This document shows, piece after piece, positions 1 through 5,618 of a stretch of 9,299 bases of DNA. Position 1 is the stretch's first letter; every line of letters starts with the position of its first letter. The position numbers were made by a program, and so were the translations under genes. Source of the stretch: CAINVV01 sp964506325 (lineage in GTDB: Bacteria > Bacteroidota > Bacteroidia > Bacteroidales > Prolixibacteraceae); assembly GCA_964506325.1 (NCBI GenBank), contig CAZDLO010000130.1, positions 1 to 9,299 on the forward strand, written 5' to 3'. The notes beneath the pieces were generated by a model, which made no database searches, was not told the DNA's origin, and saw only the letters and a program-made list of their open reading frames with translations.

Positions 1-479
1 CAAAACACGGTCTTCCGCACCCGGTAGAGGAGCTCGTTCGCATCACTGAGGAGAAGGTGATAGATTTTTTCAGCTCCCTCCCCCGTATTCAACCTATGGC
101 AGAGGTGGTAGCTTTGCTTGAAACCATCCGGGGGAAAGGCATTAAACTGGCTCTGGCCTCCTCCTCAACCATCGATGTAATCAGGATCGTACTTGAAAAA
201 ACAGGACTTGAACCTTACTTCGGAGTAATAGCAGACTGCACGGAAGCAGGTGCAGGAAAGCCAGATCCGGCCATTTTTCTGCTGGCTCAAAAGAAACTGG
301 GAGTTCCCAAAGAAAATTGCATCATCATTGAGGATTCAACCAATGGAATCAATGCCGCCCTGGCGGCTGGAATCCGATGTATTGCCTACAATGGACCCGG
401 TTCCGAACACCAGGATCAATCAGCAGCGGATTGGCGAATTTCAAGTTTCAGGGAAATAACAAAGAAATATGAGATATGA
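1..479 (+). CDS. HAD-IA phosphatase, beta-phosphoglucomutase-like (5' partial)
   Basis: The reading frame is open to the left window edge (first full codon at position 3), so the GTG at 57 is not the real start; about 158 C-terminal residues are visible. Three of the four HAD motifs are present: motif II as the SSS in LALASSST, motif III as the lysine in GAGKPDP, and motif IV as IIEDSTNG with the acidic pair that holds Mg2+. Motif I (the DxD nucleophile) and much of the helical cap must lie upstream of the window. The family dephosphorylates or isomerises small phosphorylated metabolites, often sugar phosphates, in the cytoplasm. KPDP followed by EDSxxG is typical of the beta-PGM/GPH-like branch, but the substrate cannot be told from these motifs. 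The TGA stop at 477-479 is followed almost at once by an 8-bp tandem repeat array. Confidence 0.9.
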   Translation, partial: KHGLPHPVEELVRITEEKVIDFFSSLPRIQPMAEVVALLETIRGKGIKLALASSSTIDVIRIVLEKTGLEPYFGVIADCTEAGAGKPDPAIFLLAQKKLGVPKENCIIIEDSTNGINAALAAGIRCIAYNGPGSEHQDQSAADWRISSFREITKKYEI

Positions 480-482
480 GAT

Positions 483-514
483 AATGTGCAAATGTGCAAA
501 TGTGCAAATGTGCA
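483..514. repeat. Tandem array, four perfect copies of an 8-bp unit
   Basis: The unit AATGTGCA occurs four times without mismatch (483-490, 491-498, 499-506, 507-514) and is followed by a partial copy. The array starts 3 bp after the stop codon of the HAD gene. The copies are identical, which suggests recent expansion or slippage. Confidence 0.95.
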
Positions 515-581
515 AATTTAGAACTGATAAACGACTGTAGGACTGCATGATAATGATGAAACAAAATTTATCGAAGCTAAT

Positions 582-602
582 TTATCGGCCGAAGGCCGAT
601 AA
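582..602. repeat. Perfect hairpin, 9-bp stem, GAA triloop
   Basis: TTATCGGCC at 582-590 is the exact reverse complement of GGCCGATAA at 594-602, with a GAA loop. An extra TTATCG lies just upstream at 569-574. No T-run follows on either strand, so it does not look like a standard intrinsic terminator. Confidence 0.9.
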
Positions 603-605
603 GCA

Positions 606-632
606 ATAGCACAGGGCAAAGCCCTGTGCTAT
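606..632. repeat. Perfect hairpin, 12-bp stem, AAA triloop
   Basis: ATAGCACAGGGC at 606-617 pairs exactly with GCCCTGTGCTAT at 621-632 around an AAA loop. It begins 3 bp after the preceding hairpin, so the two form a tandem pair with the same architecture (perfect stem, 3-nt loop) but unrelated stem sequences. No T-run follows it. Confidence 0.92.
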
Positions 633-827
633 AATAACAACCAGTCCAACGTCCGCGAATGAATGTTCGCAATGGAAAATGGTCAGTTTCGGACGGTGGC
701 CCCAATTCGAAAATGAAAAATCCACCTATGGCGTTCGTGTAAATAAGTCGCAAAAAACGTGTAATCTACTTCATCCAGTTGCCCTAAACAGTAAGAATAT
801 GTACAATCATGACGTTAACTTTACATA

Positions 828-1463
828 ATGGAAAAAATATATACCCGAAGAGAGGAACAGATTAATATTTGGTCACACGGTTTTGGATTGCTGCTTTTTT
901 CAGCAGGAACTATCGTCCTTTTGGCAAAGGCATGGCAACTTCAATCCATTAAAATTTTCATCGCTTTCCTCGTATATGGCATCGGCGTAACAACTATGTA
1001 CCTGGCTTCCACGTTGTACCACTCGGCAAAAAAGCCCATCAGAAGAAAACGGCTGAACGTATTCGACCACAGTGCCATTTTTCTGACCATTGCCGGCAGT
1101 TACACTCCCATTACGTTACTGACAATGCCTCCCGCCTGGGGAACGCCCATATTGTTAACCGTGTGGCTTATTGCGGCGGTTGGCATAACGCTTAAATTCT
1201 TCTTTATCGGAAAATATTCCAAATTATCCACTTCGATGTACGTACTGATGGGCTGGGTGATTGTCATTGCAATCAAACCATTGATCGACAGCATGCAGAC
1301 AGCAGGATTGATCTGGCTTCTTGCCGGAGGTCTCGCATACACCTTCGGAGCACTGTTGTACCAGCTAAAAACTTTGAAATACAATCATGCTGTGTTTCAT
1401 GTTTTCGTTTTAATCGGGAGCATTTGCCATTATATTGTGATTTATCGCTACTGCTTGAATTAG
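828..1463 (+). CDS. trhA: Hemolysin III / PAQR family membrane protein TrhA
   Basis: A 211-residue inner-membrane protein with about seven hydrophobic helices (roughly residues 14-34, 41-64, 82-102, 105-126, 134-150, 157-178, 187-206), the usual length for bacterial hemolysin III. The PAQR signatures are all present: an N-terminal EExxN..SH element (residues 9-17), STLYHS with His65, FDHSAIFLTIAGSYTP with Asp80, and a C-terminal HxxxH at His187 and His191 with a further His201. In eukaryotic relatives the equivalent His and Asp residues hold a zinc ion at a hydrolase-like site. Bacterial members have been linked to membrane-fluidity homeostasis; the haemolysin name is historical. The ATG at 828 leaves a short cytoplasmic N-terminus of normal form. 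It is followed after 70 bp by the GntR regulator, with a candidate promoter between, so the two need not be co-transcribed. Confidence 0.93.
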   Translation: MEKIYTRREEQINIWSHGFGLLLFSAGTIVLLAKAWQLQSIKIFIAFLVYGIGVTTMYLASTLYHSAKKPIRRKRLNVFDHSAIFLTIAGSYTPITLLTMPPAWGTPILLTVWLIAAVGITLKFFFIGKYSKLSTSMYVLMGWVIVIAIKPLIDSMQTAGLIWLLAGGLAYTFGALLYQLKTLKYNHAVFHVFVLIGSICHYIVIYRYCLN

Positions 1464-1473
1464 TCTCCGGTTC

Positions 1474-1506
1474 TTGACAACTGGTATTGCTTTTTTGCTT
1501 ATTTTG
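1474..1506 (+). promoter_or_regulatory. Candidate promoter of the GntR gene
   Basis: A TTG at 1474-1476 (within TTGACA) lies 22 bp before TTATTTTG at 1499-1506, which matches the Bacteroidota -7 consensus TAnnTTTG at five of six defined positions. The start of transcription would fall near 1513, leaving a leader of about 20 nt before the ATG at 1534. Assigned from spacing and consensus only. Confidence 0.35.
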
Positions 1507-1533
1507 TAGGTCAATCAAATAACTACTACAAAA

Positions 1534-2262
1534 ATGGACATGGACGATATTTTCCAGAAAATCGGCACGTCGCAAACACTTAGTCAAAAGATCGAGAGGA
1601 ATATTGAGCGGGCAATCAGGGAGAAAAAATTGCCAATCGGTGCCAAATTACCGCCCGAAAGAGAATTGTGTGAAATGTTTGCCGTCAGCCGCACAGCACT
1701 CAGGGAAGCGCTCAGGCGACTCAGCGCCAGGGGATTGATAGAAATAAAAAAAGGCAGCGGAATGGTTGTCACTAAAATTGATATCAAAGATGCCATCAGT
1801 TCACTCAATCTTTATTATGATTTAAAATTTGACGATCAGCTTATTCTCCAGATTATTGAACTCCGTCTTGCTTTTGAACCTGAAATAGCCAAAATGGCGG
1901 CACTTAACAGAACAGACGAGGATTTGAAGAACCTTGAGTCCAACCTGCTCGAATTTGCCCGATGCAATCCTGACAATACACAGCTCGAATCCGATATCGA
2001 CAATAAATTTCACCTCTGCCTGGCCCGGGCTACCACAAATCCATTCGTAATCGTAACCATGGAACCGGTTTACAATTTATTACCCAGGATGCGGAATTTT
2101 ATTTACGCCAATATAGAAGGGGAAAAGGAGATTACCCTCGGTTATCACAAAGAGATCTTTAATGCAATCAGGGAAAAGGATGCAGATAGGGCCTACGAGA
2201 AAATGGAGGCCCATATCGACAGGAACATGCAGGTTTATAACAAGTTTCTGAAACAGTTCTAG
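1534..2262 (+). CDS. GntR-family transcriptional regulator, FadR subfamily (FCD domain)
   Basis: A 242-residue cytoplasmic DNA-binding regulator. Residues 14-80 form the GntR winged helix-turn-helix, with the hallmark LPPERELCEMFAVSRTALREAL (about 39-60) and the wing near RGLIEIKKGSGMVV (66-79). The rest is an all-helical FCD ligand-binding domain. The four residues that usually hold a metal ion are visible as Asp156 and His160 (DxxxH), His205 and His227; the 22-residue His-His spacing is typical. Members of this branch usually repress catabolic genes and respond to sugar acids, organic acids or related metabolites. Starts at 1534 and 1540 (MDMD) differ by two residues; the first is used. It converges on the minus-strand DUF4440 gene with a 16-bp gap. 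The sulfatase/sugar-porter pair 1.7 kb downstream is a possible target, but the sequence does not prove it. Confidence 0.95.
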   Translation: MDMDDIFQKIGTSQTLSQKIERNIERAIREKKLPIGAKLPPERELCEMFAVSRTALREALRRLSARGLIEIKKGSGMVVTKIDIKDAISSLNLYYDLKFDDQLILQIIELRLAFEPEIAKMAALNRTDEDLKNLESNLLEFARCNPDNTQLESDIDNKFHLCLARATTNPFVIVTMEPVYNLLPRMRNFIYANIEGEKEITLGYHKEIFNAIREKDADRAYEKMEAHIDRNMQVYNKFLKQF

Positions 2263-2273
2263 CCTTGCAGCAG

Positions 2274-2286
2274 GGGATTTAATCCC
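2274..2286. promoter_or_regulatory. Palindrome at the convergent gene junction
   Basis: GGGATT and AATCCC flank a single T and overlap the TAA stop of the minus-strand gene. It sits in the 16-bp gap between two converging genes, a place where a bidirectional terminator would be expected, but the stem is short (effectively 4 bp plus a 5-nt loop) and there is no T-tract. Confidence 0.25.
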
Positions 2287-2716
2287 AGACATACCGCCAC
2301 TCTCCACCAGCCTGCCTTTTCCATACAGTATGGAAGACTCCTTCAGACCTGATCATCCGGCCTGCAGAGTCTCGTATGGTACTTGTGTAGTTCCCGTAGG
2401 TATATCCCAGGTCGGCAGATGCCGAAACTTCCACAAAATCAGGATCCCATTCCAATTGCACTTCTTTGTACCCGGGTGCTGAGAAAAAGATCCGGATAGA
2501 ATCCTTACCATGCACAATGATACCGCCTCGGTTCAAACAGGCAGAAGAATCAGCATAGTAAGAAAATGCTTCAGGTATACCTTTACTGCCTGCCATAGAT
2601 TCAAAATCCCGTTCTGTCTGCAGAATCTCTTCCTTTGCCTTCTGAATCTGTTTTTGATCAACGACTGCAGTGCAGGAAGCAAACAACAGGAGCCCAAAAA
2701 TCATTGGTCGTACCAT
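2279..2716 (-). CDS. DUF4440 / SnoaL-like (NTF2-fold) lipoprotein
   Basis: About 145 residues from the preferred ATG at 2716. A longer reading exists from 2746, but it adds an acidic MEVADQK leader that spoils the signal peptide; from 2716 the protein begins MVRPMIFGLLLFASC, a short lipoprotein signal with lipobox FASC, the Cys being the lipidated residue. The mature part starts with a helix rich in Lys and Glu (QKQIQKAKEEI) followed by a small alpha/beta domain ending in GGEWRYVWD. This matches the cone-shaped NTF2-like fold of DUF4440 proteins, which carry such a Trp-rich last strand. The family has no single function: some members are enzymes, others bind small ligands or assist other proteins. 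It lies in the same orientation as the lipoprotein gene upstream but 250 bp away, so co-transcription is uncertain. Confidence 0.8.
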   Translation of the reverse strand: MVRPMIFGLLLFASCTAVVDQKQIQKAKEEILQTERDFESMAGSKGIPEAFSYYADSSACLNRGGIIVHGKDSIRIFFSAPGYKEVQLEWDPDFVEVSASADLGYTYGNYTSTIRDSAGRMIRSEGVFHTVWKRQAGGEWRYVWD

Positions 2717-2969
2717 AAATATATTTTTTTGATCCGCGACTTCCATCCGGCAAAGTCAAATTTCAATTGAATCCATACGTTCACGGATGGCGGGATAATA
2801 ACCCTTCAAATCACAGGATGTTAACCTGCACTGATACTTTTGGGCCTTCATCCCTTTTGCAGTACTTCAGTCTCTGTATTGCCTGCTCCGGTCTCCATTT
2901 CCCTGTTCCTGTAATTCCCTTCACTATGCCCTATGCGCTTTGCCCTTCACCCCATGCCCAATTCGCACA
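2717..2969. other. Intergenic region between two minus-strand lipoprotein genes
   Basis: No gene supported. A plus-strand reading frame crosses 2767-3015 but is Pro/Ser/Phe-rich, overlaps the end of the neighbouring gene and includes a repeat array, so I do not call it. The minus-strand sequence just before the ATG at 2716 contains TATATTTA, a near match to the -7 box, but without a clear upstream partner. The main feature is the degenerate 7-bp repeat at 2925-2959. Confidence 0.5.
2925..2959. repeat. Degenerate 7-bp tandem array, five units
   Basis: Plus-strand units are TATGCCC, TATGCGC, TTTGCCC, TTCACCC and CATGCCC, so each keeps the period of 7 and most keep the form YWTGCCC. On the coding strand of the neighbouring lipoprotein the array begins 10 bp after its stop codon. 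Unlike the 8-bp array at 483, the copies have diverged. Confidence 0.75.
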
Positions 2970-3551
2970 TTATTTTCCCAGCTTCCCCAGAACTTCCTTC
3001 AAGCCTCCCGGATGATCAATAGAAAAAGCATAGGAAGCAGGATTGGACTTTGAATCATTGGACATCGCAAAGGTGATTCTTTCACCCTTCTCGAAAAGAG
3101 CAACTATATTCTTCACGTCTGATTCGTTGAAAAAGATCCTGTCTGAGACATTTCTGGCTGAAATCTGAAGAGGTTCACCAGTTTCGGATCTGACAGTGAC
3201 TTTGTACGAGTTCTCATCCCCTTTGGTCACGATTTTCTGCCCGTATTCATACAATTTAATGCAAAATGAGACCTTGTCAATCAAGAATTTAACCTTTAAC
3301 TCGGTGTTGTCAACATCGCTTTTCCTGTAAGTTCCCCAGATGGCATAGAAATTTGTGATGTAATAGGCATTCCTGCTGTCGCCCAGCTGACCTGAATAGG
3401 AAACCATCTTCCACATGTTTTCTTCGTGAGTTGGAATTGCCTTGACGGAATCCTTTTGGACGGTCTCTACCGGTTTGATCACCTTTTGCTGCTTTGTGCC
3501 GCACGCAAGGATGAATACAGGTAACAGTAACATCAGAAATAGTTGTCTCAT
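2970..3551 (-). CDS. Hypothetical lipoprotein, function unknown
   Basis: A 193-residue protein with a clear lipoprotein signal peptide: MRQ, a hydrophobic core LFLMLLLPVFI, then the lipobox ILAC with Cys17. The residues after the Cys (GTKQQKV) lack the acidic run that marks surface-exported lipoproteins in some Bacteroidota, so an inner-face or periplasmic location is more likely. After a Lys/Val/Glu-rich linker to about residue 43 there is a compact domain of alternating strands: a MWKMVSYSGQLGDSRNAYYITN segment, a FCIKLYEYG strand, and a C-terminal KGERITFAMSNDS strand followed by FSIDHPGG. I do not recognise the family. The start at 3551 is the first codon of the signal peptide. It is divergent from the sulfatase, 441 bp away. 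Confidence 0.8.
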   Translation of the reverse strand: MRQLFLMLLLPVFILACGTKQQKVIKPVETVQKDSVKAIPTHEENMWKMVSYSGQLGDSRNAYYITNFYAIWGTYRKSDVDNTELKVKFLIDKVSFCIKLYEYGQKIVTKGDENSYKVTVRSETGEPLQISARNVSDRIFFNESDVKNIVALFEKGERITFAMSNDSKSNPASYAFSIDHPGGLKEVLGKLGK

Positions 3552-3576
3552 CTGAAAAGGATTATTAATAGTTTAT

Positions 3577-3591
3577 CTCATTGCCAATGAG
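3577..3591. promoter_or_regulatory. Palindromic candidate operator upstream of the lipoprotein gene
   Basis: CTCATTG and CAATGAG form a perfect 7+1+7 inverted repeat centred on 3584. It ends 26 bp before the start codon of the minus-strand lipoprotein, where a dimeric regulator could block transcription or translation. The single-base centre makes an RNA hairpin less favourable, so a protein-binding site is the more natural reading. Confidence 0.3.
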
Positions 3592-3746
3592 TAGCATACG
3601 GCTTTTAAACCGAAAGATCAGTCCCGGGTTCAGCATTAATCCCTGAGTTATTGATTTCAGGAAAAATCATTTCCCGTGAATAGAGTAGGGACAGAATGGT
3701 GCCCAACAGTAAATATATAATAATCCGCTCATTATCAAAATGACTA

Positions 3747-3808
3747 ATATCACGTGGCGGAGAATAATCCCAAAGGGATAAGCAGTAAACCGTGAAATAT
3801 TATCTCCG
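3747..3808 (+). promoter_or_regulatory. Foldable element upstream of the sulfatase with competing stems
   Basis: CGGAGAATAAT at 3758-3768 can pair with ATTATCTCCG at 3799-3808 (ten pairs, one bulged A at 3764). TCACG at 3750-3754 could instead pair with CGTGA at 3791-3795, and a small hairpin ATCCC-AAA-GGGAT lies inside at 3767-3779. The pairings exclude each other in part. It is about 185 bp before the sulfatase ATG; I do not recognise it as a known riboswitch. Confidence 0.25.
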
Positions 3809-3928
3809 GATTCACTCTCCTGAAATGACGGAAATCAACCTATTCCCGGTCAAACAACAATGCTGCTAACTTAAGTCATTGTCACACCAGAGACTTTTCG
3901 TTTTTGACTCCCGCAAAGGCAGATAACC

Positions 3929-3939
3929 TGTTGGCAACA
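3929..3939. promoter_or_regulatory. Palindrome TGTTG-G-CAACA upstream of the sulfatase
   Basis: A perfect 5+1+5 inverted repeat 53 bp before the sulfatase start codon, a plausible operator position. The same half-sites with a different centre base recur at 3305-3315 inside the divergent lipoprotein gene. Confidence 0.3.
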
Positions 3940-3992
3940 ATGGAACTATGTAGAAATTAATACTAAATTAGGGGGATCAATTATAACCTGCC

Positions 3993-5510
3993 ATGAGACA
4001 CATCACTCCTTTGCTGACTCTGATAGCCTCCATCCCAATGGTTTGCCAGGCACAGAAACCACCAGTAAGGCCCAATCTACTATATATTTACGCTGACGAC
4101 ATTGGCTATGGGGATCTAAGCTGCAATGGTGCACAGACAATTAAAACACCCAATGTAGACAGGCTCGCAAGCCAGGGAGTACGGTTTACCAACATGCACA
4201 GCGCTGCAGCCACCTGCACACCATCCAGGTATGCCCTGCTCACAGGGGAATATGCCTGGAGAAAAGAGGGTACAGGGATTGCCGCGGGGAATGCCGGTTC
4301 CATCATCCGACCCGAAAGATATACGCTGGCAGACGTGTTCAAGGATGCCGGATACCAGGCTGGTGTTATCGGGAAGTGGCATTTGGGTCTTGGCGACAAA
4401 ACCGGCACACAGGAGTGGAACGGGCATATATCACCTGGCCCCTCCGATCTGGGCTTTGATTATTCCTTCATAATGGCGGCAACCGGAGACAGGGTTCCGT
4501 GCGTCTACGTCGAAAATGAGCGGATCGTCAACCTCGACCCAAAAGATCCTGTCTATGTCGACTACCAAAAGAATTTCGAAGGGGAGCCGACTGGAAAATT
4601 AAATCCGGAATTACTCAGGATACATCCCAGCCATGGTCACGACATGTCTATCGTCAATGGCATATCCAGAATTGGGTTTATGAAAGGCGGGAAATCAGCC
4701 CTCTGGAAAGACGAAGAGATGGCCGACGTATTAACAACCAAGGCCGTTGCGTTTATTGAAAGAAACAAGGACAAACCTTTCTTCCTCTATTTTGCAACCC
4801 AGGATGCCCATGTTCCACGCGTACCGAATGAAAGATTTGCCGGGAAAAGTGGCATGGGTCCACGTGGAGATGCCATCCTTGAATTCGACTGGTCGGTCGG
4901 AGAATTACTCAATACCCTGAAAAGAAATGGACTGGATAGTAATACCATCGTCATCCTGACCAGCGACAACGGTCCGGTTGTTGATGACGGGTACAAAGAC
5001 CAGGCAGTTGAACTACTGGGGAATCACAAACCTGCCGGGGAGTTCAGGGGAGGAAAATACAGCAGCTTTGAGGGCGGAACACGTGTACCGGGCATTTTAA
5101 GCTGGCCAGGAACAGTAAAACCCGGAATAAGCGGAAAGTTAATGTGCCAGATCGATATGATGGCTACTTTCGCCAACCTGCTTCAGGTTAAAGTACCCGG
5201 AGGTGCCTGTCCCGATAGCGAAAATCATTTGAACGCCTGGCTGAACAAAAACGGAAACGGACGTGGCTACCTGGTTCTGCAAAACGGAAGCAATACACTT
5301 TCAATCGAAGACGGAAGGTGGAAATACATCTTCCCCGGTTCTGCCGCATCCTACAGCAAAGAAACCAACATTGAAACAGGCAACCTGAAAGAGGATCAGT
5401 TGTATGATCTTTCTGGCGATATTGGAGAAAAAACCAATCTCGCTTCTCAGAATCCCGAAATGGTAACAACTCTGAAAGCAAAGCTGGAGAAGATAAAAGC
5501 AGGGAAATAA
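3993..5510 (+). CDS. Secreted S1-family arylsulfatase (formylglycine type)
   Basis: A 505-residue sulfatase, normal length. Residues 1-20 form a signal peptide (MRH, hydrophobic core, cleavage probably after CQA), placing it in the periplasm or beyond. The catalytic signature CTPSRYALLTG has Cys75, which must be oxidised to formylglycine, and Arg79. Other active-site elements are visible: the metal aspartates in YADDIGYGD (Asp35, Asp36), GKWH (Lys128, His130), DAH (His273), TSDNG (Asp325, Asn326) and FRGGKYS (Lys355). The EGGTRVPG...WPG block (360-372) is also typical. It hydrolyses sulfate esters, probably on a sugar. The GNHKPAGxxRGGKYS region resembles, from memory, the GalNAc/Gal-6-sulfatase-like group (SulfAtlas S1_15), but the subfamily is not certain. 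No maturase gene is in the window. The sugar porter follows 108 bp downstream. Confidence 0.95.
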   Translation: MRHITPLLTLIASIPMVCQAQKPPVRPNLLYIYADDIGYGDLSCNGAQTIKTPNVDRLASQGVRFTNMHSAAATCTPSRYALLTGEYAWRKEGTGIAAGNAGSIIRPERYTLADVFKDAGYQAGVIGKWHLGLGDKTGTQEWNGHISPGPSDLGFDYSFIMAATGDRVPCVYVENERIVNLDPKDPVYVDYQKNFEGEPTGKLNPELLRIHPSHGHDMSIVNGISRIGFMKGGKSALWKDEEMADVLTTKAVAFIERNKDKPFFLYFATQDAHVPRVPNERFAGKSGMGPRGDAILEFDWSVGELLNTLKRNGLDSNTIVILTSDNGPVVDDGYKDQAVELLGNHKPAGEFRGGKYSSFEGGTRVPGILSWPGTVKPGISGKLMCQIDMMATFANLLQVKVPGGACPDSENHLNAWLNKNGNGRGYLVLQNGSNTLSIEDGRWKYIFPGSAASYSKETNIETGNLKEDQLYDLSGDIGEKTNLASQNPEMVTTLKAKLEKIKAGK

Positions 5511-5522
5511 TATTCTGTTACT

Positions 5523-5535
5523 TAGAATCATTCTA
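5523..5535. promoter_or_regulatory. Palindrome between sulfatase and sugar porter
   Basis: TAGAAT and ATTCTA flank a single C in a perfect 6+1+6 inverted repeat, 13 bp after the sulfatase stop and about 40 bp before the candidate -7 box of the transporter. It could be an operator; the tight centre and lack of a T-tract argue against a terminator. Confidence 0.25.
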
Positions 5536-5554
5536 CGGAGCAGTAAGGCCGGCG

Positions 5555-5581
5555 TTGCATTTCCCGGGTTCCCTATGTTTG
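5555..5581 (+). promoter_or_regulatory. Candidate promoter of the sugar porter
   Basis: TATGTTTG at 5574-5581 is an exact match to TAnnTTTG. The nearest TTG, at 5555-5557, is 16 bp upstream, slightly short for this promoter class. Transcription would begin near 5588, about 30 nt before the GTG start. Confidence 0.4.
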
Positions 5582-5618
5582 CAGGCACGTAAATATAAAC
5601 AAGCATAATATTATCACA

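Larger units (their letters stand above)
515..827. other. Intergenic region between HAD gene and trhA
   Basis: I see no credible gene here. It holds two adjacent perfect hairpins (582-632), then a weaker nested structure: CGTCC at 650-654 can pair with GGACG at 691-695 around an inner hairpin GCGAA/TTCGC at 655-659 and 666-670. No convincing TTG/TAnnTTTG promoter was found in front of the gene that starts at 828, though one must lie in this region. The stretch 640-760 reads like eroded coding sequence in short open pieces but matches nothing I can name. Confidence 0.6.
3552..3992. other. Structured intergenic region between divergent genes
   Basis: This 441-bp region must hold the promoters for the minus-strand lipoprotein and the sulfatase. 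No gene is supported. It contains a 15-bp palindrome near the lipoprotein start (3577-3591), a folded element at 3747-3808 and a second palindrome near the sulfatase (3929-3939). A possible -7 box TAAATTAG lies at 3964-3971, five of six defined bases, but its nearest upstream TTG (3931) is too far at 30 bp. A G-rich stretch at 3971-3975 is 17 bp from the ATG, too far to be a normal Shine-Dalgarno site. Confidence 0.55.

Noticed and set aside
57..479. HAD gene starting at the GTG at 57
   Set aside because: The frame is open to the window edge and the catalytic DxD motif is missing, so the gene begins outside the window.
2717..2746. Earlier ATG of the DUF4440 lipoprotein at 2746
   Set aside because: It adds an acidic leader that is unlike a signal peptide; the ATG at 2716 gives a standard lipoprotein signal.
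2767..3015. 82-codon plus-strand frame
   Set aside because: Low-complexity composition, includes the 7-bp array and overlaps the end of a well-supported minus-strand gene.
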